DNA of 64,000 nt, from assembly GCA_019652555.1 (NCBI GenBank), contig BPAJ01000001.1:62001-126000 (forward strand), written 5' to 3'. Shown in pieces: positions 11,246-19,991 of the stretch. Position 1 is the first letter of the stretch. Each line of letters begins with the position of its first letter. This DNA comes from Gammaproteobacteria bacterium (lineage in GTDB: Bacteria; Pseudomonadota; Gammaproteobacteria; Magnimaribacterales; AG-339-G14). The position numbers and the translations under genes were made by a program. A model generated the notes under the pieces. That model was not told the DNA's origin, searched no databases, and worked only from the letters and a program-made list of their open reading frames with translations.

Positions 11246-12014
11246 ATCAAAATTAATCGTTATTAAAATTGGCTCAAGCCTCACTACGTTAAAGTCTGGT
11301 TTGCCTAATCTTAAATTTATTAAGTTAGTCTGTGAACAGATTCATAAGTTAAAAAATAGGGGATTTCAAATAGTAATAGTTTCTTCAGGAGCAATATCTC
11401 AAGGAATGAAGATATGGAACTTAACTTCAAAGCCTAAATCTGTCGATCATCTTCAAGCCCTGTCAGCCTCTGGACAAATAGGCCTTATTAACAGTTATCA
11501 AAAGGAATTGAAACGTTTTAATTTGATCGCCGCACAAGTTTTACTAAGTCACTCAGATTTCAATGTTAAAAAACGTTCAGAAAATGCTCACAAAAGTATA
11601 ATTAATTTGGTTAAACTTGGCGCTATTCCAATCATTAATGAAAATGATTCTATTTCCACTGAAGAAATTTTGAATGGTGACAATGACAGGTTAAGTGGAA
11701 AAGTTGCTTCTTTATTAGGGTCTAGAAAACTATTCATTTTAACGGATCAAGATGGAATTTTTGATAAGAATCCTGCTCAAAATTTTGATGCAAAAATCAT
11801 CAATAAAATAAACCTAAATAATTTTGATTTTAATTCTATTTCTTTTGGAGACTCAGGTATCTTTGGAAGAGGAGGAATGAATACCAAAGTAAAAGCAGCA
11901 AAGGACTTTCTGACAGGCAAAAAAGAAGTTTGGATTTTAAATGGTAAGAAGGAAGATGTTATTGTGAAACTTCTCCAAAATCAGGAAAGTGGGACTAAGA
12001 TATATCTAGCCTAA
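11229..12014 (+). CDS. proB: Glutamate 5-kinase without PUA domain
   Basis: ProB phosphorylates glutamate at the gamma carboxyl, the first and feedback-controlled step of proline synthesis. The 261-residue product contains the whole amino-acid kinase domain (LIVIKIGSSLTTLKSG at the start, SSGAISQGM, the NENDSIST substrate loop and GRGGMNTKVKAAKDF near the end). The C-terminal PUA domain of the about 370-residue enterobacterial enzyme is missing. The frame is clean, and the stop overlaps the convergent rpsT, so the short form looks natural. Kinase-only ProB proteins are known in other bacteria. It overlaps the end of obgE. Confidence 0.93.
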   Translation: MKKINKSKLIVIKIGSSLTTLKSGLPNLKFIKLVCEQIHKLKNRGFQIVIVSSGAISQGMKIWNLTSKPKSVDHLQALSASGQIGLINSYQKELKRFNLIAAQVLLSHSDFNVKKRSENAHKSIINLVKLGAIPIINENDSISTEEILNGDNDRLSGKVASLLGSRKLFILTDQDGIFDKNPAQNFDAKIINKINLNNFDFNSISFGDSGIFGRGGMNTKVKAAKDFLTGKKEVWILNGKKEDVIVKLLQNQESGTKIYLA

Positions 12015-12269
12015 TTTCTTTATTGAGTTTGATAACCTAGACTTTTGGCGAGCTACCTTATTTTTTGGTAAAACTTTTTTGTTCGCAAGTTTATCAAGAG
12101 CTTTTTGTGCAGAAGCGAATAGGTCCTTTGCTTTTGACGAGTCTTTCTGATTTATTGCTTCTTCAACGCTTTTAATCATAGTTCTGATAGATGCTCTTTG
12201 AGAACTTTTTAAAGCATTTCTAGAATTTGCTTGTCTAGACCTTTTTTTAGCTGATTGAATGTTTGCCAT
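12006..12269 (-). CDS. rpsT: 30S ribosomal protein S20
   Basis: S20 is a primary 16S rRNA binding protein made mostly of helices. The 87-residue product starts MANIQSAKKRSRQANSRNALKSSQRASIRT; the upstream in-frame ATG at 12290 would add seven non-homologous residues, so I prefer 12269. It is convergent with proB, with stops overlapping by nine bases, and lies downstream of ssrA on the same strand. Length and sequence are typical. Confidence 0.95.
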   Translation of the reverse strand: MANIQSAKKRSRQANSRNALKSSQRASIRTMIKSVEEAINQKDSSKAKDLFASAQKALDKLANKKVLPKNKVARQKSRLSNSIKKLG

Positions 12270-12367
12270 AGGTCGCGATAATGAAGACATATTTAACTAA
12301 TGTCAATATTACTTTCGACTTTCTCAATCTAAAAAAAGGGGAAAATTAATTTAAAGGAATTTTTTAG

Positions 12368-12719
12368 TGGTGGAGGCGGCGGGTATCGAACCCGCGTCCA
12401 TCAATTTATCCCTATCAGCTCTACATGCTTAGATTCATCTTTTAAATTCCTTTTTTAACTCTCCGATGAGCAGGATAGATAAAAAGTATTCTGTTAAAAC
12501 TTATCAGAAAAATCACAGAAATAATTTTCTGAGCAACCTATTAATTGACTTTCTTTTACCCTAATAGGTATTAGATAAAGAAAGCTAGCCAGATTATGCG
12601 GCTAGAGCGTAGTTTGCTTTATTGCCAACTAATTTTTTTGTAACTTCATTTAACGAGTTAGTTACATTCTCGACATGCACATTAAGTTCAAAAACAGATG
12701 TCTAATCCATTTCGCCCCC
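12368..12719 (-). ncRNA. ssrA: Transfer-messenger RNA (tmRNA)
   Basis: tmRNA rescues stalled ribosomes, acting as an alanine-charged tRNA and then as an mRNA for a degradation tag. On the minus strand the 5' end GGGGGCG (12713-12719) pairs with CGCCTCC before an encoded CCA at 12368-12370, forming the seven-pair acceptor stem. The T arm reads GCGGGTTCGATACCCGC near the 3' end. The tag frame starts with Gly at 12626 and ends with TAA at 12594. The length of 352 bases and one-piece layout are normal. smpB, whose product binds tmRNA, is directly upstream on the same strand. Confidence 0.95.
12594..12626 (-). other. tmRNA proteolysis-tag reading frame
   Basis: The resume codon is GGC (12624-12626), placed as in E. 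coli a few bases after a TAG triplet. The encoded tag is GNKANYALAA followed by TAA. It keeps the ALAA end read by ClpXP and ClpAP adaptors but begins with Gly in place of Ala, and carries two changes from the E. coli tag in the middle. Confidence 0.85.
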
Positions 12720-12746
12720 AAATGGACGACCATTTTAATCAAATTT

Positions 12747-13220
12747 TTAAAACTTGCTATTAAGTTTTAAATTTTTAGCTTTTTCCTTTCTCCATTCTTT
12801 TTGCTTGATGCTTTCTCTTTTATCAAACTTTGATTTTCCTTTCCCTAAACTAATTTTTAATTTCACTAAATTTTCTTTCCAAAAAATTCTTATCGGTAGA
12901 CAAGTAAGCCCTTTTTCTTGCGTTCCTTTAAAAATTTTCGATAATTCTGACTTGGTAAGTAATAATTTTCTTGTCCTCAAAGGGTCAACTTCATGAGTGA
13001 CTTCTTGTAGGGGAGAAATGGACATACCAATAATCCATGCTTCTCCCTTTTTCATCAAAATGTAACTATCCTTGATATCTACTCTTGATGATCTAATAGA
13101 CTTAACTTCCCAACCTAACAAGGATATCCCAGCTTCAAAATTTTCACCCAATTCATAATTGAACTTAGCTTGTCTATTTTCAATGATAGGTTTTCTATTA
13201 ATTTTTTTATCTTGGCCCAT
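12747..13220 (-). CDS. smpB: SsrA-binding protein SmpB
   Basis: SmpB binds the tRNA-like part of tmRNA and places it in the empty A site of stalled ribosomes. I start it at the ATG at 13220 (MGQDKKINRKPIIENRQAKFNYEL), giving 157 residues, the usual length; the longer frame to 13304 runs into the divergent transporter gene. The OB-fold core shows GISLLGWEVKSIRSSRVDIKDSYI. The lysine-rich C-terminal tail that enters the mRNA channel is present. The gene stops 27 bases before the mature 5' end of tmRNA, so ssrA may be transcribed from within smpB or from the short gap. Confidence 0.95.
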   Translation of the reverse strand: MGQDKKINRKPIIENRQAKFNYELGENFEAGISLLGWEVKSIRSSRVDIKDSYILMKKGEAWIIGMSISPLQEVTHEVDPLRTRKLLLTKSELSKIFKGTQEKGLTCLPIRIFWKENLVKLKISLGKGKSKFDKRESIKQKEWRKEKAKNLKLNSKF

Positions 13221-13263
13221 TGGATTAGTATAACTTGTTAAAAGTCCTATAAAATTATTTGAC

Positions 13264-14601
13264 ATGAGTACTTCAAAAATTTGGCAAGGAAATTCAACAT
13301 TCATCTTAGCCGCAGCAGGATCTGCTGTTGGATTGGGTAATATTTGGAAATTTCCTTATATGGTTGGTTCGAATGGAGGAAGTGCGTTTGTCCTAATTTA
13401 TCTGATTTGTATATTTGCTATCGGATTGCCGGTCATGGTTTCTGAAATAATAATTGGAAAATATGGTCGGAAAAGCCCTGTGAATTCATTAAAAAAAATA
13501 TCACAAGAATATGAACTCAATATCAATTGGAAATATTTAGGAGTATTAGGAGCTTTAGCAGGGATTCTCATACTTTCTTATTATAGTGTTTTTGCCGGAA
13601 TGGCCTTTTCTTACATTTTTAACTTGTTTCCATCAGGACTTGAAAATCCTTCTAATTATTCATCTAAATACTTTTTAGATTTTACTTCCTCTCCCGGAAA
13701 ATTAATTTTTTGGCATTCTCTTTTTCTCATTACTACATGTTTAATCGTAGGGCTTGGCGTTATCAAAGGAATAGGTAAATCTGTCAATTTTTTAATGCCT
13801 TTCCTATTTATATTCATTATTTTGATTTCATTATATTCATCTTATGTTGGAGACTTAAAAAGCACTTTAAGGTTTTTATTTAATCCAGATTTTTCCGCCA
13901 TTACGCCCGACGTAGTCATAAGTGCTATGGGTCAAGCTTTTTTTTCCTTATCTATTGGAATGGGAGCAATTATGGCTTACGGAGCCTACATGCCTGAAAA
14001 ACAGCTCATAGGCAAAACTGTCCTAACAATTATCCTATTAGATACTTTTGTTGCACTTGCTGCTGGAATAGCTATTTTTCCAATTGTATTTAGCAATGCC
14101 TCATTAGAAGTAACTGCAGGTCCAGGACTTTTATTTGAGACTTTACCAGTTGCATTTTATTCTCTTCCTTATGGAAACTTATTTTCCATAATCTTTTTTT
14201 TATTAATATCTATTGCAGCATTAAGTTCTTCAATATCCCTTTTAGAGCCTTTTACTGCTTGGATGGAAGAGAAAAAAAAATATACAAGAAGAATAATTGT
14301 TGTTTATTTTAGGATTCTTAATTTGGTTTTTAGGGCTTGCCAGCATTTTTTCTTTTAATATCTGGTCGGATTTAAAATTATTTGGATTAAATTTTTTAGA
14401 GTTATTGGATTACCTTACTAACAATATCATGCTGCCTCTGGGAGGATTTTTTGTTTCAATTTTTGTTGGGTGGGTAATACCAAACATTTAGTACAAAAAT
14501 ATGTAAAACTAAATGATCAATTATTTAAGATTTTTATTTTCTTTTTGAAATACGTATCTACAGGGGCTATTGCTCTAATTTTCTTATACTCTGTTCTTTA
14601 G
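13264..14601 (+). CDS. Sodium-dependent transporter, NSS family, two frame breaks
   Basis: The product belongs to the neurotransmitter:sodium symporter (SNF/LeuT-like) family, which imports amino acids or related solutes with Na+. The N-terminus has the family hallmark GSAVGLGNIWKFPYMVGSNGG in the first membrane segment. The open frame ends at 14358, but membrane sequence continues in another frame (FLGFLIWFLGLASIFSFNIWSDLK) to 14491 and then in a third (TGAIALIFLYSVL) to the TAG at 14599-14601. Two small indels, near 14290 and 14485, would give a protein of about 445 residues, normal for bacterial NSS. Substrate unknown. Divergent from smpB, convergent with bamE. Confidence 0.85.
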
Positions 14602-14630
14602 ATTTTTCTTCCAAGTTTTCATTAACTTCA

Positions 14631-14960
14631 CTATCTATTTTTACTAACAAACGTAACTAGTTTATTTCCTTCAAAAATAATCGTGTGGTGTACAACAGCT
14701 CTTTTATTCTCTCCAATAAATTCAAATCCAATATAGTCCCATCTATTTTTATTGAAAGGGTCCTTTATAGATGGAGTTCCCATAATGTATCTCACTTGTG
14801 CTTTTGTTAATCCAACTTCAAGTTTAGCTAGCATGGATGCGCTTATTATATTTCCTTGTGCTACTGGAACTTGATAAAAGTTGCTGGCACAGGAATTAAG
14901 AAAAAAAATAGTTATAATAGTACTCAATAAATAAAGATTTTCACAACGAGATTTAAGCAT
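14631..14960 (-). CDS. bamE: Outer membrane assembly lipoprotein BamE (SmpA/OmlA)
   Basis: BamE is a small lipoprotein of the BAM complex that helps insert beta-barrel proteins. The 109-residue product has a signal peptide ending in the lipobox LNSC at about residue 24, followed by the SmpA/OmlA domain (LAKLEVGLTKAQVRYIMGTPSIKDPFNKNRWDYIG). It is divergent from fur with 11 bases between the start codons, the arrangement seen in Pseudomonas (omlA/fur). Its promoter must overlap the fur coding region or that gap. Confidence 0.94.
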   Translation of the reverse strand: MLKSRCENLYLLSTIITIFFLNSCASNFYQVPVAQGNIISASMLAKLEVGLTKAQVRYIMGTPSIKDPFNKNRWDYIGFEFIGENKRAVVHHTIIFEGNKLVTFVSKNR

Positions 14961-14971
14961 ATTTTTTAAAG

Positions 14972-15387
14972 ATGAGCGAAGATAAAAATTTAAGAAAAGC
15001 AGGTCTAAAAGTTACTTTACCTAGAGTAAGGATATTAGAAATTTTTGAACAGTCTTCAGAAAGACATCTTAGTGCAGAAGATATTTATAATAAAATTAGA
15101 GATTCAGGTGACGAAGTAGGATTAGCAACTGTTTACAGAGTTTTGACTCAGTTTGAATCAGCAGGAATTTTAATGAAACAAAATTTTGAAGATAATTATT
15201 CTGTTTATGAGCTTGTTTCTGACGATCATCATGACCATATGGTATGTCTCGACACAGGGGCAGTGATAGAATTTAAAAACGATCTTAATAGAAAAAGAAC
15301 AAGAAAAGATCGCACAAGAACATGGATATAAAATTGTCGACCATAAACTAGTTCTTTATGTAAAACCTTTAGATGGCGAAAAAAATA
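14972..15387 (+). CDS. fur: Ferric uptake regulator Fur, frame breaks in the C-terminal part
   Basis: Fur represses iron-uptake genes when loaded with Fe2+. The N-terminal winged helix is intact (LRKAGLKVTLPRVRILEIFE, then GLATVYRVLTQFESAGI). The metal site HHDHMVCLDTG has one Cys and a Thr where E. coli has a second Cys, as in Pseudomonas Fur. The open frame stops at 15331, but removing one A near 15286 gives the expected continuation (IEKEQEKIAQEHGYKIVDHKLVLYVKPLDGEK). A second indel in the A run near 15380 gives a stop at about 15387, overlapping the grpE start. So the gene is probably whole in the cell. Confidence 0.9.
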
Positions 15388-15910
15388 AAAAGAATACAAA
15401 GAAAAGACTTCTAATAATTCTCAAGATGATGTTCAGGAAGAAGAACTGTCAGAAAAATCAGACTCTCTTGAAGAAGAAAATATGGTTTTATCAGAATTGG
15501 TAAAATCCTTAGAAGAAAAAACTCTGAGGGCTCAGGCTGAAATAGAAAATGTAAGAAAAACATCTCAAAAAGAAGTGGTAAAGGCAAGAATTTACGCCTC
15601 AGAATCATTAGCAAAAGAACTTTTATCGCCAATTGACAACCTCCAAAGAGCTTTAGAGCATTCCGATCAAGATGTTCCTAAGTCCTTACTGGAATTAGTT
15701 TTAAAAGAGATAAATCAAGCCTTTTCAAATAATAACGTAAAAGAAATTAATCCTGTAGGTGAAAAATTTAATCCTAATTTTCATGAAGCACTTTCAGTAC
15801 AAGAGGATCAGAAAAAAGATCCAGATGAAATTTTAGAAGTCATTCAAAAAGGATATTCAATTGAAGATAGAGTAATCAGACCCGCTCTGGTTGTAGTAAA
15901 TAAAATTTAG
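15373..15910 (+). CDS. grpE: Nucleotide exchange factor GrpE
   Basis: GrpE releases ADP from DnaK. The frame is open from an ATG at 15482, but this would cut the usual N-terminal acidic coiled coil. An upstream ATG GCG at 15373 leads into the same protein (NNSQDDVQEEELSEKSDSLEEEN) if two bases are added in the A runs at about 15380 and 15404; the same correction ends fur properly. The GrpE core is clear (RAQAEIENVRKTSQKEV, NLQRALEH, VKEINPVGEKFNPNFHEAL, KGYSIEDRVIRPALVVV). recN, which lies between fur and grpE in many relatives, is absent. Confidence 0.88.
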
Positions 15911-15916
15911 TTTTTA

Positions 15917-15944
15917 CTTGTTTTTTTTTGTTTAGCCCTCATTA
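15917..15944 (+). promoter_or_regulatory. Candidate heat-shock (sigma-32) promoter of dnaK-dnaJ
   Basis: CTTGTTT at 15917-15923 and CCCTCATTA at 15936-15944 are 12 bases apart. They resemble the sigma-32 boxes CTTGAAA and CCCCATNTA at an accepted spacing. The site lies in the 65-base gap between grpE and dnaK, the expected place. The -35 box matches only in its first four bases. Confidence 0.45.
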
Positions 15945-15975
15945 AAGGGGTAAAGAAAATGTTAAGGAGTAAAAA

Positions 15976-17904
15976 ATGTCTAAAATAATTGGTATTGACT
16001 TAGGAACTACTAATTCTTGTGTATCTGTTTTAGAAAGTGGCCAACCTAAAATAATAGAAAATGCGGAAGGCGACAGAACAACCCCCTCGGTGGTTGCATA
16101 TACTGACGGAGAAACTTTAGTAGGACAAAGCGCTAAAAGACAAGCTGTAACAAATCCAGAAAATACGCTTTATGCAATTAAGAGACTCATTGGAAGAAAA
16201 TTTGATGGAGAAATCAAAAAAGAATCAGAAGTAGCTCCATATAAAATTATCAAGTCTGATAATGGAGATGCATGGGTCGAGGTAAAGGGAGAAAAGCTCG
16301 CTCCTCAACAAATCTCTGCACAAGTTTTAACAAAAATGAAAAAATCCGCTGAGGATTACTTAGGACATGAGGTTAAAGAGGCAGTTATAACTGTACCTGC
16401 ATATTTCAATGATTCGCAAAGACAAGCAACCAAAGATGCTGGAAAAATAGCTGGCCTTGAGGTTAAAAGAATTATTAATGAGCCTACAGCTGCCGCTCTT
16501 GCCTTCGGAATGGACAAAAAAACCGGAGATCAAAAAGTCGCAGTTTACGACTTGGGTGGAGGTACTTTTGATATTTCAATTATAGAGTTAGCTGAAATTG
16601 ATGGAGAGAAACAGTTTGAAGTTCTTTCTACCAATGGGGATACCTCTTTAGGTGGCGAAGACTTCGATAACGTTTTGATAGATCACTTGGTAGATGAATT
16701 TAAAAAAGAACAGAATTTTGATTTAACTCAAGACTCATCTGCAATCCAAAGGTTAAAAGAGGCAGCTGAAAAAGCTAAAATTGAACTTTCCTCTAATCAA
16801 CAAACAGAAATAAATTTACCTTACATCACAGCAGATTCTTCAGGTCCAAAACATCTTCTTCTGAAGCTAACAAGAGCAAAATTAGAATCCCTGGTAGGAG
16901 ATTTAGTTTCAAAAACATTAACGCCGGTTGATGTTGCTCTTAAAGATGCAAAATTATCCACTTCAGAAATAAGCGATGTAATTTTAGTAGGAGGCCAAAC
17001 AAGAATGCCTCTTGTACAAGAAAAGGTAAAAGAATTTTTTGGCAAAGAACCAAGAAAGGACATAAACCCTGATGAAGCAGTAGCCGCTGGAGCTGCGATT
17101 CAAGGGGCAGTTCTATCAGGAGATGTAACAGATATTCTTCTTTTAGATGTGACTCCATTGACTCTAGGGATTGAAACTATGGGTGGAGTAATGACTCCTC
17201 TGATAGAAAAAAATACAACGATACCAACAAATAAATCTCAAATTTTCTCTACAGCAGAAGATAATCAAACCGCCGTCACAGTAAATGTAGTGCAAGGTGA
17301 AAGAAAGCAAGCCAAAGATAATAAACAGTTGGGTTTGTTTAATTTGGATGGAATTCCTGCTGCTCCAAGAGGAATGCCACAAATAGAAGTTTCTTTCGAT
17401 ATAGATGCAAATGGTATATTGAATGTATCAGCCAAAGACAAGGCAACAAATAAAGAGCAATCAATTACCATCCAGGCATCAAGCGGTCTTTCTGAGGAAG
17501 AGATAGAAAAAATGGTCCAGGATGCCGAAGCCAATGCAGAGGATGATAAAAAATTCGAAGAACTTGTGCAGGCAAGAAACGCTGCGGATACTCTTATACA
17601 TGGATGTAAAAAAACTCTTGACGAGTCTGCAGATAAAGTCGAGCCTTCAGAAAAAGAAAGTATCGAAGCTGCTATTGTAGATTTAGAAGAAGCTTTAAAA
17701 GGTGAAGATAAAAATCAGATAGAGGAAAAAACTAAATCTTTAGCAGACGCCTCATCTTCTCTGGCTCAAAGGCTGTATGCTGAACAACAGCAAGAAGCTC
17801 AAACAAATGAAAATAACCAGGATGATCTGACTCTAGCAGATTCAAAATCAAATGACGAAGTTGTCGATGCAGATTTTGAAGAAGTAAAAGAAGAGAAAAG
17901 TTAA
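15976..17904 (+). CDS. dnaK: Chaperone DnaK (Hsp70)
   Basis: DnaK is the ATP-driven Hsp70 chaperone that works with DnaJ and GrpE. The 642-residue product begins [20 protein letters not shown] and has the phosphate-loop signatures [18 protein letters not shown] and [14 protein letters not shown]. The interdomain linker reads DVLLLDV-like ([19 protein letters not shown]), and the substrate domain and a disordered acidic tail follow. The start has a strong AAGGAGT ribosome-binding site. dnaJ follows after 21 bases. No frame breaks. Confidence 0.98.
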   Translation: MSKIIGIDLGTTNSCVSVLESGQPKIIENAEGDRTTPSVVAYTDGETLVGQSAKRQAVTNPENTLYAIKRLIGRKFDGEIKKESEVAPYKIIKSDNGDAWVEVKGEKLAPQQISAQVLTKMKKSAEDYLGHEVKEAVITVPAYFNDSQRQATKDAGKIAGLEVKRIINEPTAAALAFGMDKKTGDQKVAVYDLGGGTFDISIIELAEIDGEKQFEVLSTNGDTSLGGEDFDNVLIDHLVDEFKKEQNFDLTQDSSAIQRLKEAAEKAKIELSSNQQTEINLPYITADSSGPKHLLLKLTRAKLESLVGDLVSKTLTPVDVALKDAKLSTSEISDVILVGGQTRMPLVQEKVKEFFGKEPRKDINPDEAVAAGAAIQGAVLSGDVTDILLLDVTPLTLGIETMGGVMTPLIEKNTTIPTNKSQIFSTAEDNQTAVTVNVVQGERKQAKDNKQLGLFNLDGIPAAPRGMPQIEVSFDIDANGILNVSAKDKATNKEQSITIQASSGLSEEEIEKMVQDAEANAEDDKKFEELVQARNAADTLIHGCKKTLDESADKVEPSEKESIEAAIVDLEEALKGEDKNQIEEKTKSLADASSSLAQRLYAEQQQEAQTNENNQDDLTLADSKSNDEVVDADFEEVKEEKS

Positions 17905-17925
17905 TTTTTTATTTCTTAAAACATC

Positions 17926-18999
17926 ATGAGCAAGAGGGACTACTATGATGTTCTTGGAGTTCCTAGGGATGTTTCAAAAGACGAACTTAAAAAGGCTTAC
18001 CGTAAGTTAGCCATGAAGTATCATCCGGATAGAAATCCTGATGATGACAAAGCGGCTGAAAAATTCAAAGAGCTTTCTGAAGCATATGAAATCCTTTCAG
18101 ATGATCAGAAAAGACAAACTTATGATAGTTTTGGCCATGACGGTGTAAATTCCTCATTTACAAGTTCACAAGGAGCTGCAGATGCATTTAGTGATATTTT
18201 TGGAGATATTTTTTCTGACATATTTGGCGGAACTTCCTCGAGGAGTTCTTCAAGAGGGCAAGATTTAAGCTATAACTTAGAGGTAGATTTAGAAGAGGCG
18301 GTATTTGGTAAGTCCTTAAATATAGAGATACCTTCAAAAGAGAGATGCAACGGTTTATGGAATAGATGTTCATACTGCGGCGGTTCTGGAGTAATTAGAC
18401 AGCAACAAGGCTTCTTTTCAATGCAACAAACCTGTCCTCACTGCAGAGGCGAAGGAGAAATTCATGATCCAAATTGCTCCACTTGCAATGGAGTTGGTTT
18501 TATAAGTAAGGATAAGAAATTATCCGTAAAAATCCCTGCTGGAGTTGATGACGGAGATAGAATCAGGTTATCTGGAGAAGGAGAACTGGGACGAGGAGGT
18601 TCTCGGGGAGATCTTTATATTTCTATAAATGTAAAAAAACATAAAATCTTCGAGAGAGATGGAAAACATCTTTATTGTGAAGTTCCTTTAGATTTTGCGG
18701 ATGCTGCTTTGGGAGGATCAATAGAAGTACCAACACTAGTTGGAAAAGCAAAGATAAAAATTCCTTCAGGAACGCAAAGCCATAAAATATTTAGACTTAA
18801 CGGAAAGGGTATCAAACCTTTGAGAGGCGGTAGAGTGGGAGACATCCTGGTTAGAGTAATTGTTGAGGTTCCAGTAAACTTAAACTCAAGACAGAAAGAT
18901 TTATTGAACGATTTCAAAACAAATATGTCTCATGAAGATAACTCACCTTTAATGAGTTCATGGTTAAATTCTGCTAAAGAATTCTTTAAAAACTTATGA
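17926..18999 (+). CDS. dnaJ: Chaperone DnaJ with a degenerate first zinc repeat
   Basis: DnaJ is the Hsp40 co-chaperone that delivers clients to DnaK. The J domain (residues 1-70) has HPD in [11 protein letters not shown], then a Gly/Phe region. The zinc domain normally holds four CxxCxGxG repeats. Repeats 2 to 4 are present ([24 protein letters not shown]), but the first is reduced to a single Cys at residue 141 in RCNGLWNR. This explains why the protein has 357 residues, about 20 short. The deletion is in frame with no stop, so it may be real or an assembly loss. C-terminal domains are normal. The stop overlaps the dapB start. Confidence 0.95.
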   Translation: MSKRDYYDVLGVPRDVSKDELKKAYRKLAMKYHPDRNPDDDKAAEKFKELSEAYEILSDDQKRQTYDSFGHDGVNSSFTSSQGAADAFSDIFGDIFSDIFGGTSSRSSSRGQDLSYNLEVDLEEAVFGKSLNIEIPSKERCNGLWNRCSYCGGSGVIRQQQGFFSMQQTCPHCRGEGEIHDPNCSTCNGVGFISKDKKLSVKIPAGVDDGDRIRLSGEGELGRGGSRGDLYISINVKKHKIFERDGKHLYCEVPLDFADAALGGSIEVPTLVGKAKIKIPSGTQSHKIFRLNGKGIKPLRGGRVGDILVRVIVEVPVNLNSRQKDLLNDFKTNMSHEDNSPLMSSWLNSAKEFFKNL

Positions 19000-19800
19000 C
19001 AACTCCTATACCTCCTGAGAAACAAACAAAATTTATTTTAGTAGGAGCAACTGGAAAGCTAGGAAGATCGATTTCATCTCACAATGCTAATGTAACTTAT
19101 GGTATTTGCTCAAAAGATAATCCTCTTTTAGGAGAGATAATAAGTGGAATACAGGAACCTTTAATTTCCTCTTTATCAGATGTAAGTCTTGAGATTGCTA
19201 AGGTACCCTTAGTAGTTTGATGCATCCTATCCTGAAAATTTTGATAACGTTTATGATTTTTGTTACAAAAACAAAATTCCTTTAGTGCTTGCTTCTACAG
19301 GTCACACTCAACAACAGCTCAGAAAATTAGACAAATTGGCAAAAAAAGTCGCTGTTTTAAGAGCACCTAATTTAAGTGAAGGAATTGCATTCTTTAAAAC
19401 AATGATACTAAAACCCATAATCAATCTTATTAATTCTAAGACAAACCTTCGAGCTATAAGTGTCGCAAACGAGTACGATATTTCGGATGTAAAAATTAAA
19501 ATTATTGAAACACACCACGATAAAAAGAAAGATGCGCCTTCAGGAACAGCTATTGATTTAAAAAATTACATTAAAAAAGGTCTGGGTCATATGGATTCAG
19601 AAATAGAAATCGAGTCTATTCGAGATAAGTCATCTGTAGGTAAGCATGAAGTTATTTTTAGATTAAAAAATGAAGAATTTTCTGTTTCTCATAATGCTCT
19701 GAATAGAGACATCTTTGGTCTAGGAATTTCACTTGCTAGAGATATTATGGGTAAAGAACCCGGTATTTATTCCATGACAGAATTACTAGAAGACCGATAA
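18996..19800 (+). CDS. dapB: 4-hydroxy-tetrahydrodipicolinate reductase, one frame break
   Basis: DapB reduces hydroxy-tetrahydrodipicolinate in the lysine and diaminopimelate pathway. The N-terminal nucleotide-binding motif [11 protein letters not shown] is near residue 17. The first frame ends at 19220; the rest continues from [10 protein letters not shown] (19219 on) with STGHTQQQ, the catalytic [15 protein letters not shown] and the end [10 protein letters not shown] small indel at about 19210-19220 joins the two parts into a protein of about 265 residues, normal for DapB. It starts within the dnaJ stop. In Pseudomonas carA follows dapB; here rpsB does. Confidence 0.9.
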
Positions 19801-19839
19801 TTTTTTTTCTAGCCTAAACTCTTTATTCTGCTTTTGTAA

Positions 19840-19850
19840 TGTGTTCTAAT
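19840..19850 (+). promoter_or_regulatory. Possible extended -10 promoter of rpsB
   Basis: TGTGT at 19840-19844 followed by TCTAAT at 19845-19850 resembles an extended -10 element, a type used by enterobacterial rpsB. No convincing -35 box is seen 17 bases upstream. It lies about 140 bases ahead of rpsB, leaving room for the structured leader. Confidence 0.35.
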
Positions 19851-19895
19851 TCGCGTTCTGTTTTGTGCAGAGATAAATACGCACTCGTATGTATA

Positions 19896-19971
19896 GAGTA
19901 TTAGGGTGCTGATATTGCTCAATATCAGTTTAGTACTCAGACACGAGGAGGAATAACCCAGCCGTAAGGCT
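19896..19971 (+). promoter_or_regulatory. Structured 5' leader of rpsB, possible S2 autoregulatory element
   Basis: Two hairpins precede rpsB. The first has an inner perfect stem CTGATATTG/CAATATCAG (19909-19917 with 19920-19928) and an outer stem GAGTAT/GTACTC (19896-19901 with 19933-19938, one wobble). The second is AGCC-GTAA-GGCT at 19960-19971, closed by a GNRA-type tetraloop. A strong AAGGAG at 19979-19984 precedes the ATG at 19992. In gammaproteobacteria the rpsB leader is a known target of S2 feedback. That this one works in the same way is inference from position and structure. Confidence 0.5.
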
Positions 19972-19991
19972 ATATAAAAAGGAGCAAATTT

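Noticed and set aside
12368-12420. A tRNA gene suggested by the GGTTCGA-like T loop and CCA
   Set aside because: The acceptor and T arm belong to the tmRNA; no separate anticodon arm is present.
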